From Paracoccus ravus (lineage in GTDB: Bacteria; Pseudomonadota; Alphaproteobacteria; Rhodobacterales; Rhodobacteraceae), in the NCBI RefSeq assembly GCF_004522175.1, contig NZ_SDEB01000009.1, forward strand, positions 1-64,000: a DNA stretch of 64,000 nucleotides. The letters run 5' to 3'. The notes beneath the pieces are model-generated. The model did no database searches, had not been told where the DNA came from, and saw only the letters and a program-made list of their open reading frames with translations. Of the stretch, positions 35,365-42,988 are shown in pieces (the stretch's first letter is position 1; each line of letters begins with the position of its first letter). The position numbers and the translations under genes were made by a program.

Positions 35365-36119
35365 CGCATATAGATCCCACCATTGACGTCCCAGCAGGCG
35401 CCGTTCACGAAATAGGCCGCAGGCCCGGCCAGCATTGCCACCAGGTCGGCGACGAAGACCGGCTCGCCCAGCTTGCCGACCGGGATCGCGGCCGCGGCCT
35501 TGTCGATATTCTCGCCCAGCACCGCGCGAACCATGGGCGTGTCCATCGGACCCGGCGCGATCGCGTTGCAGGTCACGCCGAAGGGCGCGAGGTCGCGGGC
35601 GAAGATCTTGGTCAGGGTCAGGATCGCGCCTTTCGAGGCCGCGTAATGCGCCCCCGTCGCCGTGCCGCCATTCTGGCCTGCGAGCGAGGCCATGTTGACG
35701 ATCCGGCCATAGCCCTGCGCCTTGAAATGCCGGCCAAAGACCTGACATCCGGTGAAGGTGCCGCCCGCATTCACCGCCATGATGGCGTTGAAATCGGCGG
35801 GATCGATTTCCAGCACGGGCTGGACGGCGGTGCGGGCGGCATTGTTCACCAGCACCTCGCAGGAGCCCCAGCGCTCGATGACCTTGTCCAGAACCTCTTG
35901 GAAATCCGCGGGTTTCGAGACATCCAGCGTCGCGGTCACTGCCGTCTCGCCAGCTAGGTCGAGTTCCGAGGCCAAGGCCGTCGCAGGCTCCAGATCGACA
36001 TCGGTGATGACGACCCGAAAGCCCGCCTTGTGCAGCGCACGGACCGCGATGGCGCCAAAGCCGCTTGCGCCGCCCGTCACCACTGCCGTCTGCACCTTTT
36101 CAGGCAAAGGCGCCGCCAT
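35361..36119 (-). CDS. iacE: Short-chain dehydrogenase/reductase of the indole-3-acetate pathway
   Basis: The 252-residue SDR has the cofactor motif TGGASGFG near residues 15-22, NNAA near 90, and the Ser-Tyr-Lys triad in VNMASLAGQ and YAASK. In characterised iac clusters IacE acts early on oxidised indole-3-acetate intermediates. It shares one base with the upstream iacD stop and overlaps iacF by 4 bases. Confidence 0.83.
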   Translation of the reverse strand: MAAPLPEKVQTAVVTGGASGFGAIAVRALHKAGFRVVITDVDLEPATALASELDLAGETAVTATLDVSKPADFQEVLDKVIERWGSCEVLVNNAARTAVQPVLEIDPADFNAIMAVNAGGTFTGCQVFGRHFKAQGYGRIVNMASLAGQNGGTATGAHYAASKGAILTLTKIFARDLAPFGVTCNAIAPGPMDTPMVRAVLGENIDKAAAAIPVGKLGEPVFVADLVAMLAGPAAYFVNGACWDVNGGIYMR

Positions 36120-36619
36120 CAGAACAGATAGCTGAACGAATTCAGCATCCCGTCAGAGTTCAAAAGACGGACGATCTTGTCCTCGATGCGGAAGGAGCCA
36201 TCGACGCGGATCAGGCGATGGGTGACATTGGCGGCCCAGACGCGCTGGCGGCCGAACTTGTCCTCGATCAGGTGCTCGGCGCTGCGGATGGTGACGCGGT
36301 CGCCCTCGGCGGCCTCGATCACGATGCGCGAGACGGTGCGGATGGTTTCCGCAGGCGGGGCCGAGGAAATCGAGAAACCCGCCTGAAACCGCGCGATCCG
36401 GTCGCGGCGCATCTTGTCATTGTCGTAGCAAAGGTTCAGCGCATCTGCCAATTCCGCGTCCGGCGTGTCGCCGATCGGCAGGATGTAATGGCCTTTGCCG
36501 GTCCAGAGCGACAGCCAGGCGTCGTAATCCTTGCGGTCCAGCAGATCAGCCTCGTGCCACAGGAATTCCGCGACATCGGAAAGCAGCATGCTGCCGGGGG
36601 TTCTGCTCATGTCGTTCAT
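36119..36619 (-). CDS. iacD: Aromatic-ring-hydroxylating dioxygenase, small (beta) subunit
   Basis: The roughly 166-residue protein has the NTF2-like fold of ring-hydroxylating dioxygenase beta subunits: FLWHEADLLDRKDYDAWLSLWT at the start, the central RIARFQAGFSISSAPPAETIRTVSR, and a final IEDKIVRLLNSDG segment. It assembles with IacC. The ATG at 36619 overlaps the iacC stop (ATGA); the codons up to 36640 are an unlikely extension. Confidence 0.85.
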   Translation of the reverse strand: MNDMSRTPGSMLLSDVAEFLWHEADLLDRKDYDAWLSLWTGKGHYILPIGDTPDAELADALNLCYDNDKMRRDRIARFQAGFSISSAPPAETIRTVSRIVIEAAEGDRVTIRSAEHLIEDKFGRQRVWAANVTHRLIRVDGSFRIEDKIVRLLNSDGMLNSFSYLF

Positions 36620-37884
36620 TTCGACATCATCCTTTTCCACATGTCATAGGCCGCGCGCATGCCGGTCTCGGCCGAGATATGGCCAAGCGGGCCGTCCGGA
36701 CCGGGACGCTCATCGACGAGGCCCCGATTGACCAAGATCTTCAGATCCGGGCCGCCCTTGGTGCCGCGCTGCACGCGTTCCCAGACCTCGGCATCGTCCG
36801 GCGAGCCAAAGCCCATCGGGCCCTGGAAATGCTCGTGCAGGCGCAGGCGCATCCGGTTCGCTGCGGCCGGACCGCCCTCCATCCCAAGCGCCATATGACG
36901 GATTTCGGTTTCCTCGACGCTGACCGGCCGCAGCACGCGGAAGAAGGCGAGGCTGAAGGACACGTTCGGGAAAAGGTTCAGGTTGAAACCCGCCCCGCCG
37001 ACGGCGCGGACGATCTTTTTCACCTGATCCTCGGGGTAACCCTCGTCGCGCAATTCCTGCGCCAGTTCCGCGAAACGCTCGGGGATCGGCGCGTCGAGGT
37101 TTTCATCCAGATCGACAAGTTCGGGGATCATCACCATAACCGAATGGCCATTGCCCAGATCCTCGACATAGCCCTTGCCGGTTTCGAGGAATTCGAACAT
37201 CTCCTCGGTCTCGCCATCCAGCGACTGCATGAAGGACTTGTGCACGATCGGGAAGTGATAAGCGTCGGTGGTGTTTTCCAGCTGCACCTTCCAGTTCATC
37301 GGGACCTTGAACTGATGCTCGCCCAGAACCTTCACCGGGAAGCCGCCGCCCTGCTTCATGAACAGGTCGATCCATTTCGTGACCGGGCCGAGGAAATCGA
37401 CCAGCGGCTCGATCTCGGCGTTGAAACTCGCAAAGATCATGCCGCTATAAGTTTCGGTATGCAGGCGCTGCAGCCCATGCTGGGCCTTGTCGAAATCGTC
37501 GCCGTACTGCTCGGGATAGGGCAGCGCGCGCAGGCTGCCATCCAGCGCATAGCCCCAGCCGTGATAGGGGCATTGGAAGGAACTGGTCTTGCCCTTCTTG
37601 ACTTCGCAGACGGTGGCCGCGCGGTGGCGGCAGCGGTTCACCATCACATGGACCTTGCCCTTGCGGTCACGGACCACAATCACCGGTTCCTTGCCGACCC
37701 AAGACAGCTTGAAGCTGCCCTTGTCGGGGATCTCGCTGTCATGGGCGACAAAGACCCAGGTGTTCTTGAAGATGCGCTCCATCTCGATGTCGAAAAGCGC
37801 GGGATCCTCATACATCGAGGTGGCGACCTGCGCGTCATTGTAGAGCGCGTCGAGATCGAGTTGGACGGGGGTATCAAGCGTCAT
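36616..37884 (-). CDS. iacC: Rieske non-heme iron dioxygenase, large (alpha) subunit
   Basis: The 422-residue oxygenase carries the Rieske [2Fe-2S] ligands C85/H87 (CRH) and C105/H108 (CPYH) and the mononuclear iron motif D207-x2-H210-x4-H215 (DAYHFPIVH). In the iac pathway IacCD acts on the dioxindole-3-acetate-type intermediate on the way to catechol. The ATG at 37884 is chosen because family members begin shortly before the LDALY/EDPALFDIEMERIFKNTW region. It is 14 bases after iacB. Confidence 0.88.
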   Translation of the reverse strand: MTLDTPVQLDLDALYNDAQVATSMYEDPALFDIEMERIFKNTWVFVAHDSEIPDKGSFKLSWVGKEPVIVVRDRKGKVHVMVNRCRHRAATVCEVKKGKTSSFQCPYHGWGYALDGSLRALPYPEQYGDDFDKAQHGLQRLHTETYSGMIFASFNAEIEPLVDFLGPVTKWIDLFMKQGGGFPVKVLGEHQFKVPMNWKVQLENTTDAYHFPIVHKSFMQSLDGETEEMFEFLETGKGYVEDLGNGHSVMVMIPELVDLDENLDAPIPERFAELAQELRDEGYPEDQVKKIVRAVGGAGFNLNLFPNVSFSLAFFRVLRPVSVEETEIRHMALGMEGGPAAANRMRLRLHEHFQGPMGFGSPDDAEVWERVQRGTKGGPDLKILVNRGLVDERPGPDGPLGHISAETGMRAAYDMWKRMMSK

Positions 37885-37898
37885 GTCGGCCTCGGGGG

Positions 37899-38261
37899 TC
37901 AGAGTTGCGGGATTTCCAGTGCGCGGCCCATGCGGGCCTCGACACGCATGTATTTCCACAGGCGGTGATTCTGGTCGTCGGTCTGGATCGTGCGCAGCAG
38001 GTTGCAGGCAGCGACGACGGCGTCGCGATCGGTGAAATCGCAGAGCATATACCAGGTCCAGGGGAAGGCGGGCGAGGTTCCGACCTGGGTCTGGTCATCG
38101 TCCAGCGTGCCCAGAACCGTGGTGCCGGGGATGCGGGCGATCTCGCCCATCAATTGCTGGACGCCTTTCCAGACCGGGCCGATCTGGTCAAAGGGCAGGT
38201 CGAAGAAGGCGGGCTGCACGGCAAAGCAGAGCAGCGTGCGAAGCGGGGTCTTGTCGGTCAT
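37899..38261 (-). CDS. iacB: IacB-like small conserved protein
   Basis: The 120-residue protein has no catalytic motif that can be recognised; it looks like a small alpha/beta protein with conserved aromatic residues (FPWTWYMLCDF). Its identity is taken from its place between iacA and iacC and from the size of IacB proteins in other iac clusters (a little over 100 residues). IacB has no established function; it may be an accessory to the monooxygenase or a stabilising factor. Confidence 0.7.
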   Translation of the reverse strand: MTDKTPLRTLLCFAVQPAFFDLPFDQIGPVWKGVQQLMGEIARIPGTTVLGTLDDDQTQVGTSPAFPWTWYMLCDFTDRDAVVAACNLLRTIQTDDQNHRLWKYMRVEARMGRALEIPQL

Positions 38262-38285
38262 TTTAGGGTCTTTCTTTCTCGAATA

Positions 38286-39431
38286 TCAAGGGAAGCCCGG
38301 AGGCGTCTTTTCACCGAACATGGCCGCGCCGGCGGCGGTCCAAGTTCCCGAGGCCATGAAGGCGTGCTGGGCGACGCATGCCGCATCGACCATGATCCGG
38401 CCCAAGGGATGGCCGCGCACCATCGCGCCGGTGCCGCCCATCACGAAGGCCATGCGGGCGATCTCGGCCGCCTCTTCGGCGGCATGGGTGGCGGCGAGGC
38501 GCAGGCGGATATGGGTCTCGCGCTCGACCGCGGGGGCATGGGCGAGCTGGTCCCATGCCGCTTCGACGATCTCGAAGAACTGCGCGCGGGCACCGCTGAG
38601 GCGGGCCTCTGCGCGGGCCAGATCGGCCTGAACATGAGGGCGCGCGCCGGGGCTGGGCGCGCCGGTGATCGAGGCGCGGGAGGCCGCATCCGAGCGGATC
38701 CAGTCCAGCGCCTCGCGCGCCGTGCCGAGGCCCACCACGGCCAGCACTTGCGCCGCCAAGGCCATGGCGGGATAACGGAAGATGCGGTCCTCCATCGCGG
38801 ATTTCGCGCCGCGCACGAAGGTCCATTCCGGCGCGACCACGACCTTGTCCACGACGATGTCATGGCTGCCGGTCGCGGTCAGACCGATCGTGTCCCAGGT
38901 CTCGTCGATGGTCACCGACGCACGCGGCATGACGGCGGTGCGGGGCAAGGGATTGTCCTCGCCCTCGACCTTGATGCCCGCGCCGATCAGATCGGCACCC
39001 ATCGAGCCCGAACCATAGGGCCAGCGCCCAGAGACCTCAAAGCCGCCCTCGACGCGGCGCGCGGGCTGCGGCGGGAACATCGCGCCGGCAAAGACCGTGT
39101 CGGGATCGGTCCCGAATATCGCGGCATAGGTCTCGACCGGCAGGGCCGCGAGATAGGTCGAGGACACGCCAAAGCTTGCCACCCAACCTGCCGAGGCATC
39201 GGCGGTCGAGATCCGCTCGATCAGGCGCAGGAAGGCGACGGGGGAAATCTCGTCGCCGCCGAAACGCGCGGGGACGAAGGCGCGATAGATCCCGGCGCGC
39301 CGGAAACCCTCGACGATGTCGCGCGGGATATGGCGCAGCTTCTCGAATTCGCCACGCCGGGCGCGGATCTCTGCCAGCAACTCGGCAAGGCCGGGTTGGA
39401 CAGCAGGTTTGAGGCTGAGAACTTCGTTCAT
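38286..39431 (-). CDS. iacA: Flavin-dependent monooxygenase of the acyl-CoA dehydrogenase fold (indole-3-acetate oxidation)
   Basis: The 381-residue protein has the acyl-CoA dehydrogenase-type fold used by group D two-component monooxygenases: EGFRRAGIYRAFVPARFGGDE, STADASAGWVASFG, WPYGSGSMGADL, and a C-terminal helical bundle ending EKTPPGFP. Homologues (IacA) hydroxylate the indole ring of indole-3-acetic acid as the first step, using reduced flavin from IacG. The ATG at 39431 overlaps the iacH stop (ATGA), and upstream in-frame codons overlap iacH. Its coupling to iacH and iacB matches known iac operons. Confidence 0.87.
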   Translation of the reverse strand: MNEVLSLKPAVQPGLAELLAEIRARRGEFEKLRHIPRDIVEGFRRAGIYRAFVPARFGGDEISPVAFLRLIERISTADASAGWVASFGVSSTYLAALPVETYAAIFGTDPDTVFAGAMFPPQPARRVEGGFEVSGRWPYGSGSMGADLIGAGIKVEGEDNPLPRTAVMPRASVTIDETWDTIGLTATGSHDIVVDKVVVAPEWTFVRGAKSAMEDRIFRYPAMALAAQVLAVVGLGTAREALDWIRSDAASRASITGAPSPGARPHVQADLARAEARLSGARAQFFEIVEAAWDQLAHAPAVERETHIRLRLAATHAAEEAAEIARMAFVMGGTGAMVRGHPLGRIMVDAACVAQHAFMASGTWTAAGAAMFGEKTPPGFP

Positions 39432-40573
39432 GCAGTCGACTCCTTGGTCGCAAGGGCGGTCAGGCGCGGTTCGATCCATCGTGCGATGGCGCAAAGCCGC
39501 GCGTCGTCGTTCATTCGGCCCACGATCTGGAGTCCGGCGGGCAAGCCCGCATCCGTCCGGATCGGCAGGACCAGTGATGGATGGCCCGACAGGTTGAAAG
39601 GGCGCAGAAAACGGGTCAAAGGCAGCACCGCCGCAGGGTCCGAGGCTTCGGCCAGCCGGGGCGGCACACGGGGCAATGCCGGCAAGAGCAGCGCATCGCA
39701 GCCCTCAAGTGCGGCATCCACCTCGGCGCGGAAAACCTCTCGCGCTTCCTCGGCCTCGGCGATCTCGGCCGCGCCGATCCGCGTCCCTGCCGCGATGCGC
39801 TGGCGCACATCTTCGCCGATCAGGTCCTGCCGCAGATGCGAAAAGGCCGCGGCCGTTTCGGCGGCGATCAGCGTCATTCCGGCAGCAAAGGCCCGGTCCA
39901 GCCCGGCAAGGATCATACGATCCTGTGCCAGCGCCGCGACAGGCGCGAAAGCAGCGGAAATCTCGTCATCGGTCGCGACGAGGATTTCCCTCAGGCGCGG
40001 ATTCTCGACCTGACGAGCAGGCTGAAAGCCGGGATCCATGAGCGCCATCGCCGCCTCGATCCCGGCGGCGTCGCGGGCGAAGGGACCGATGCAATCAAGC
40101 GAGCTTTCCGCCGGCGTCGCGCCCTGGCGCGGGATCCGCCCGAAGCTGGGCTTCAGCCCGGCAATGCCGCAGCAGATCGCCGGCTGGCGGATCGAGCCGC
40201 CGGTATCGGTCCCGATCGCGAAATCCACCGCACCCGCAGCGACGGCGGCGGCCGACCCCGAGGATGAGCCCCCCGGAATGCGGTCGGGCCAATTCGGGTT
40301 CTGCGCCGTGCCGGTATGCGCATTCACCCCGGTCATGCCAAAGGCCAGCTCATGCATATTGGCCTTGCCCCGGATCCGGCATCCCTGACGCAGGAGCCGC
40401 GCGACAACCGCCGCATGGGCGCTTGCCTCTGACCGATCGCTCAGCGCGGCCGAGCCGCATCCGGTGACCGTGCCCGCGATGTCGATGCAATCCTTGACGA
40501 CAAGGCTGGGCCCCTGCCCACCGAGGTGAAGTGATGCGACAAGCGCATGGTCTGGGAAGTTTGCCTGGGTCAT
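39428..40573 (-). CDS. iacH: Amidase-signature family hydrolase
   Basis: The 381-residue protein belongs to the amidase signature family: the catalytic lysine is in SLVVKDCIDI, the cis-serine region is GGSSSGSAAAVAAG, and the nucleophile serine follows in GTDTGGSIRQPA. IacH proteins are part of all described iac operons and probably hydrolyse an amide intermediate or an indole-3-acetamide-type compound. The ATG at 40573 is the first gene of the operon, facing the regulatory region shared with iacI. Confidence 0.87.
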   Translation of the reverse strand: MTQANFPDHALVASLHLGGQGPSLVVKDCIDIAGTVTGCGSAALSDRSEASAHAAVVARLLRQGCRIRGKANMHELAFGMTGVNAHTGTAQNPNWPDRIPGGSSSGSAAAVAAGAVDFAIGTDTGGSIRQPAICCGIAGLKPSFGRIPRQGATPAESSLDCIGPFARDAAGIEAAMALMDPGFQPARQVENPRLREILVATDDEISAAFAPVAALAQDRMILAGLDRAFAAGMTLIAAETAAAFSHLRQDLIGEDVRQRIAAGTRIGAAEIAEAEEAREVFRAEVDAALEGCDALLLPALPRVPPRLAEASDPAAVLPLTRFLRPFNLSGHPSLVLPIRTDAGLPAGLQIVGRMNDDARLCAIARWIEPRLTALATKESTA

Positions 40574-40614
40574 TGCGATCCTTGGTCGCGGCAATCTGCC
40601 GCCTTGACTTCACG

Positions 40615-40636
40615 TATTACATGAAAGTTACCGCAA
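40615..40636 (-). promoter_or_regulatory. Candidate IacR/MarR operator, copy 2
   Basis: On the minus strand TTGCGG, 8 bases, ATGTAA. It keeps one perfect half-site and 4 of 6 bases of the other, 42-63 bases upstream of iacH, where a repressor would overlap or flank the promoter. It matches copy 1 at about 15 of 22 positions. Confidence 0.45.
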
Positions 40637-40765
40637 TATCGCCGTCGGTCAACGGAATTTTCCGTTCGTCGCCTGATTTTTTAATTACAATCAGTAACTT
40701 GAATGGAAAACGGCTTCGCATCCCCTTGGGCATGCGAAGTCATGTCTCTGCCGGAACAGGGTAGC

Positions 40766-40787
40766 AATTACATTCTTTTTCATGCAA
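40766..40787 (-). promoter_or_regulatory. Candidate IacR/MarR operator, copy 3
   Basis: On the minus strand TTGCAT, 8 bases, ATGTAA. It agrees with copy 1 near the MarR gene at 18 of 22 positions, including both half-sites, and lies near the middle of the divergent region. Two such matches in 60 kb of GC-rich DNA, both in gene-free promoter regions of the same island, are unlikely by chance. Confidence 0.6.
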
Positions 40788-40868
40788 CAGAAAAATGTCT
40801 TTCGCGCGGGACACTCTGCGATCTGCCGTGATCTTACGCAAAAGCCCGACAAAGGACGCCAACTTGTC

Positions 40869-40890
40869 GGAATATTCGCGTGAATATTCC
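40869..40890. promoter_or_regulatory. Perfect palindrome upstream of iacI
   Basis: GGAATATTC and GAATATTCC are 9-base arms separated by GCGT, 71 bases before the iacI ATG. It is the longest perfect operator-like palindrome of the island and differs from the TTGCAT-type sites, so it may bind the second MarR paralogue or another regulator. Confidence 0.5.
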
Positions 40891-40960
40891 TGCTTGATTC
40901 GCGACCCGGCGCTCCTCTAGCGTCGGCCCTGCCCTTTCCCCATGAACCGAAGGATCCGCC

Positions 40961-41524
40961 ATGTCCATGATTGCGCAAGCCACGCTCGACCATCTGATCG
41001 CCCGCATCGAAATACTGGAGGCCGAGGCCGAGATCCGGAGGATTCAGGCCCGCTACATGTTCCTCTGTGACACGCCGCTCCCGGAATACGCCGTGGCCAG
41101 TGATGCCGAACGCATCGACCGCATCATGGAACTCTATGCCGAGGATGCGGTCTGGGAAGGTGTGGGCGAATATTACGACAACCAGTTCGGCAAAGCCGAA
41201 GGTGCCGCCGCCATCCGCCGGCATTTCGAAGGCTTCTGGGGCCAGAAACGCGACCCGGAACTGGTCCTGAACTGCCATTACCTGACCTCCGAGCAGATCC
41301 ATGTCACGGGTGACACCGCCGATGGCCAATGGGTCCACATGCAGCCTTGGCTGTTCTCGGATGGCAAGGCATTGCTGCGCTCGTCGCGGCTGAACAACAG
41401 CTTCCGCAAACAAGACGGCCAGTGGAAGATCACGCGCACCCGGACCGAGAATGTCTTCATCGCCCCCCTGCCCGCCGGCTTTGCCTCGGATTATCCCCGC
41501 AAGTCGGTCCTGATGAAGCCCTGA
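40961..41524 (+). CDS. iacI: SnoaL/NTF2-like protein of the indole-3-acetate pathway
   Basis: The 187-residue protein has an NTF2-like (SnoaL) fold of the kind used by small isomerases, dehydratases and ring-hydroxylating subunits: LEAEAEIRRIQARYMFLCD, IMELYAEDAVWEGVGEYY, and the C-terminal WKITRTRTENVFIAPLP. IacI, of unknown mechanism, occurs inside the operon in Pseudomonas iac clusters. Here it is divergent from iacH, behind its own promoter. The identification rests on fold, size and location. Confidence 0.75.
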   Translation: MSMIAQATLDHLIARIEILEAEAEIRRIQARYMFLCDTPLPEYAVASDAERIDRIMELYAEDAVWEGVGEYYDNQFGKAEGAAAIRRHFEGFWGQKRDPELVLNCHYLTSEQIHVTGDTADGQWVHMQPWLFSDGKALLRSSRLNNSFRKQDGQWKITRTRTENVFIAPLPAGFASDYPRKSVLMKP

Positions 41525-41890
41525 CCGGCTGGGGCGCATGTCCCGAGTCCCGCGCAGGGGGTGCGCCCCATTGCCACTTCGGTCGATCTCGCCGAGGTCG
41601 ATGGGCTAAGACAGGATGGACGGGCCGGACGGATGGCGATCATCGCGCCCTCCGATCCCGGCATGGTCCATGCCGGAACCCGTCAGGCGCGGCGACACTA
41701 GAACAGGGCGGTCCAACCTCGGCGCAAGGCCGATGTTTTCGTTTTGTTCGCGAGAATTTGTCCGGTCCCAGATGCGTTCTCATCCCTTTTGCACTGGCTC
41801 ACCAAATGCGCCTGCGGCCAGCCTCCCACATGCTAGCCGCAGTATCATCTTCAAACGCGGATCCTCGCGACCCCTTCCCCGTGGGGAAGA
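41525..41890. other. Intergenic region between iacI and parB
   Basis: No gene is supported in this 366-base stretch. It contains a compact palindrome (CCGGCATGG-T-CCATGCCGG at 41658-41676) and, at its right end, a candidate parS site. It marks the border between the catabolic island and the replication core. Confidence 0.5.
41874..41889. repeat. Candidate parS palindrome, copy 1
   Basis: CTTCCCCGTGGGGAAG is a 7+2+7 palindrome ending 1 base before the parB stop codon. The same 7-base arms recur three more times within parAB. Confidence 0.6.
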
Positions 41891-42988
41891 TCACTCGATC
41901 TGATCCAGCAGCGAGGCTACGGCCGCTTCAAGCCTCCTGCGGTCCACAGCGGTAAAGTCGCGCGTCAGCCGGATCTCCAGACGGCCATTGGCTGCCGTGC
42001 ATTTTGCATTCCCCTGGGGACGGGCGATCTGGAAGGTGGTCTTGGCCTTGCCGCTGGGTACCGCCTCCCCCTTGGTTCGGGGCACCAGCTCTTCGCTTTC
42101 AATGTCGCCCCCCTGCCCCACGAAGCGACGCAGGATCTCGAGTTCGTCCTTGGGTGAACGCGTGTCCCAATCCTTCAGCTCTGCCTTGACCGCCGCGACA
42201 AGCCCCGGCATTTCATCAAGCTTGCTCGACAGGGCAAGGCCAAGTGCGCGGGGAATTTCGCGCGGATACATCAGCACCTCTCCCAGACGCTCGACCACGG
42301 GGATGAAGTTGCGGATATAGCTGCGCTTCTGGTAGCCGGCCGATTTGAACAGGATCGCCACGGCGCGCTCGGGGTCGTTTTCTGCCGTTGCGGGGTCCAT
42401 CGCGTAATGCAGGGCCAGCTGCGCCATCTCGGCGAAAGAGATGTCCTTGCGGACCATGTTCTCATCGACCATGCGCCGGTAAAGCTGTTCAAGCTCATCG
42501 CCTCGGGCCGCGATCCCGGCTGGGATCCGCCCCCAGGTCTCGGCATCCCCGGTCTCTTCAAGAAGCTGCCGAAAGGCCGAGAGCCTCCGCCAGCCCTGGA
42601 TCAGCTCATAGCGCCCCTGCCCCGCCGGCTCGACCCGGATCGGGTTCGACAGCCCGATCTCGCGGATCGATTCCACCAGTTCGGCCAGTTCGAAATCCGG
42701 CCCCGCCGCCCGGTCGCGGACCAGCTTGACCGTGTCGATCGCCTCCAGTGGAATGAGATCGGTGATCAGCCCGGCCCGCTTCAGCCGGACATGCTCTTGC
42801 GCCAAGGCGTCATTCTCGGCGCGGATCTGCGCTTCGATCTGGGCCCGCTCCCGGCTCGATTCCGCGGCCTCGGTGATCGCCGCGGCCATGGGACCACGGC
42901 GTTGCGGCACCTCCTCCTTCCCCGCGGGGAAGGTTTCGGACTGCTCCTCCGGCAATTCGATATCGAACATGCGACGCTTGCGGCTCAT
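41891..42988 (-). CDS. parB: ParB-family partition protein
   Basis: The 365-residue protein has a ParB N-terminal domain (IPLEAIDTVKLVRDRA, LAELVESIREIGLSNPIRV, and the GWRRLSAF motif) and a helical DNA-binding region (about 180-260). It should bind parS and hydrolyse CTP as a clamp for plasmid segregation. The ATG at 42988 overlaps the parA stop (ATGA). A candidate parS lies within codons that encode FPAGK near the N-terminus, and another abuts its stop. Confidence 0.9.
   Translation of the reverse strand: MSRKRRMFDIELPEEQSETFPAGKEEVPQRRGPMAAAITEAAESSRERAQIEAQIRAENDALAQEHVRLKRAGLITDLIPLEAIDTVKLVRDRAAGPDFELAELVESIREIGLSNPIRVEPAGQGRYELIQGWRRLSAFRQLLEETGDAETWGRIPAGIAARGDELEQLYRRMVDENMVRKDISFAEMAQLALHYAMDPATAENDPERAVAILFKSAGYQKRSYIRNFIPVVERLGEVLMYPREIPRALGLALSSKLDEMPGLVAAVKAELKDWDTRSPKDELEILRRFVGQGGDIESEELVPRTKGEAVPSGKAKTTFQIARPQGNAKCTAANGRLEIRLTRDFTAVDRRRLEAAVASLLDQIE
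42917..42932. repeat. Candidate parS palindrome, copy 2 (inside parB)
   Basis: CTTCCCCGCGGGGAAG is a perfect 16-base palindrome inside the 5' part of parB. The codons read F-P-A-G-K, so the DNA palindrome coexists with coding. Confidence 0.6.

Larger units (their letters stand above)
40574..40960. promoter_or_regulatory. Divergent iacH/iacI regulatory region
   Basis: This 387-base, comparatively AT-rich gene-free region holds promoters in both directions. It has two TTGCAT-N8-ATGTAA-type sites (40615-40636 and 40766-40787) and one long perfect palindrome (40869-40890). The arrangement suggests separate control of the long iacH-G operon and of iacI, or cooperative repression of both. Confidence 0.6.

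Noticed and set aside
35365..35748. N-terminal extension of iacF upstream of 35364
   Set aside because: It overlaps iacE, and the ATG at 35364 has the ATGA overlap found throughout the operon.
41658..41676. Palindrome CCGGCATGG-T-CCATGCCGG
   Set aside because: A single-base centre cannot form a normal hairpin loop and no T-run follows, so it is not called a terminator; no second copy was seen to support an operator.
42005..42024. A fifth CTTCCCC-type palindrome near 42011 in parB
   Set aside because: Only CCCC-T-GGGG remains, the spacing is 1 instead of 2 and the outer bases do not match, so it was not counted among the candidate parS sites.
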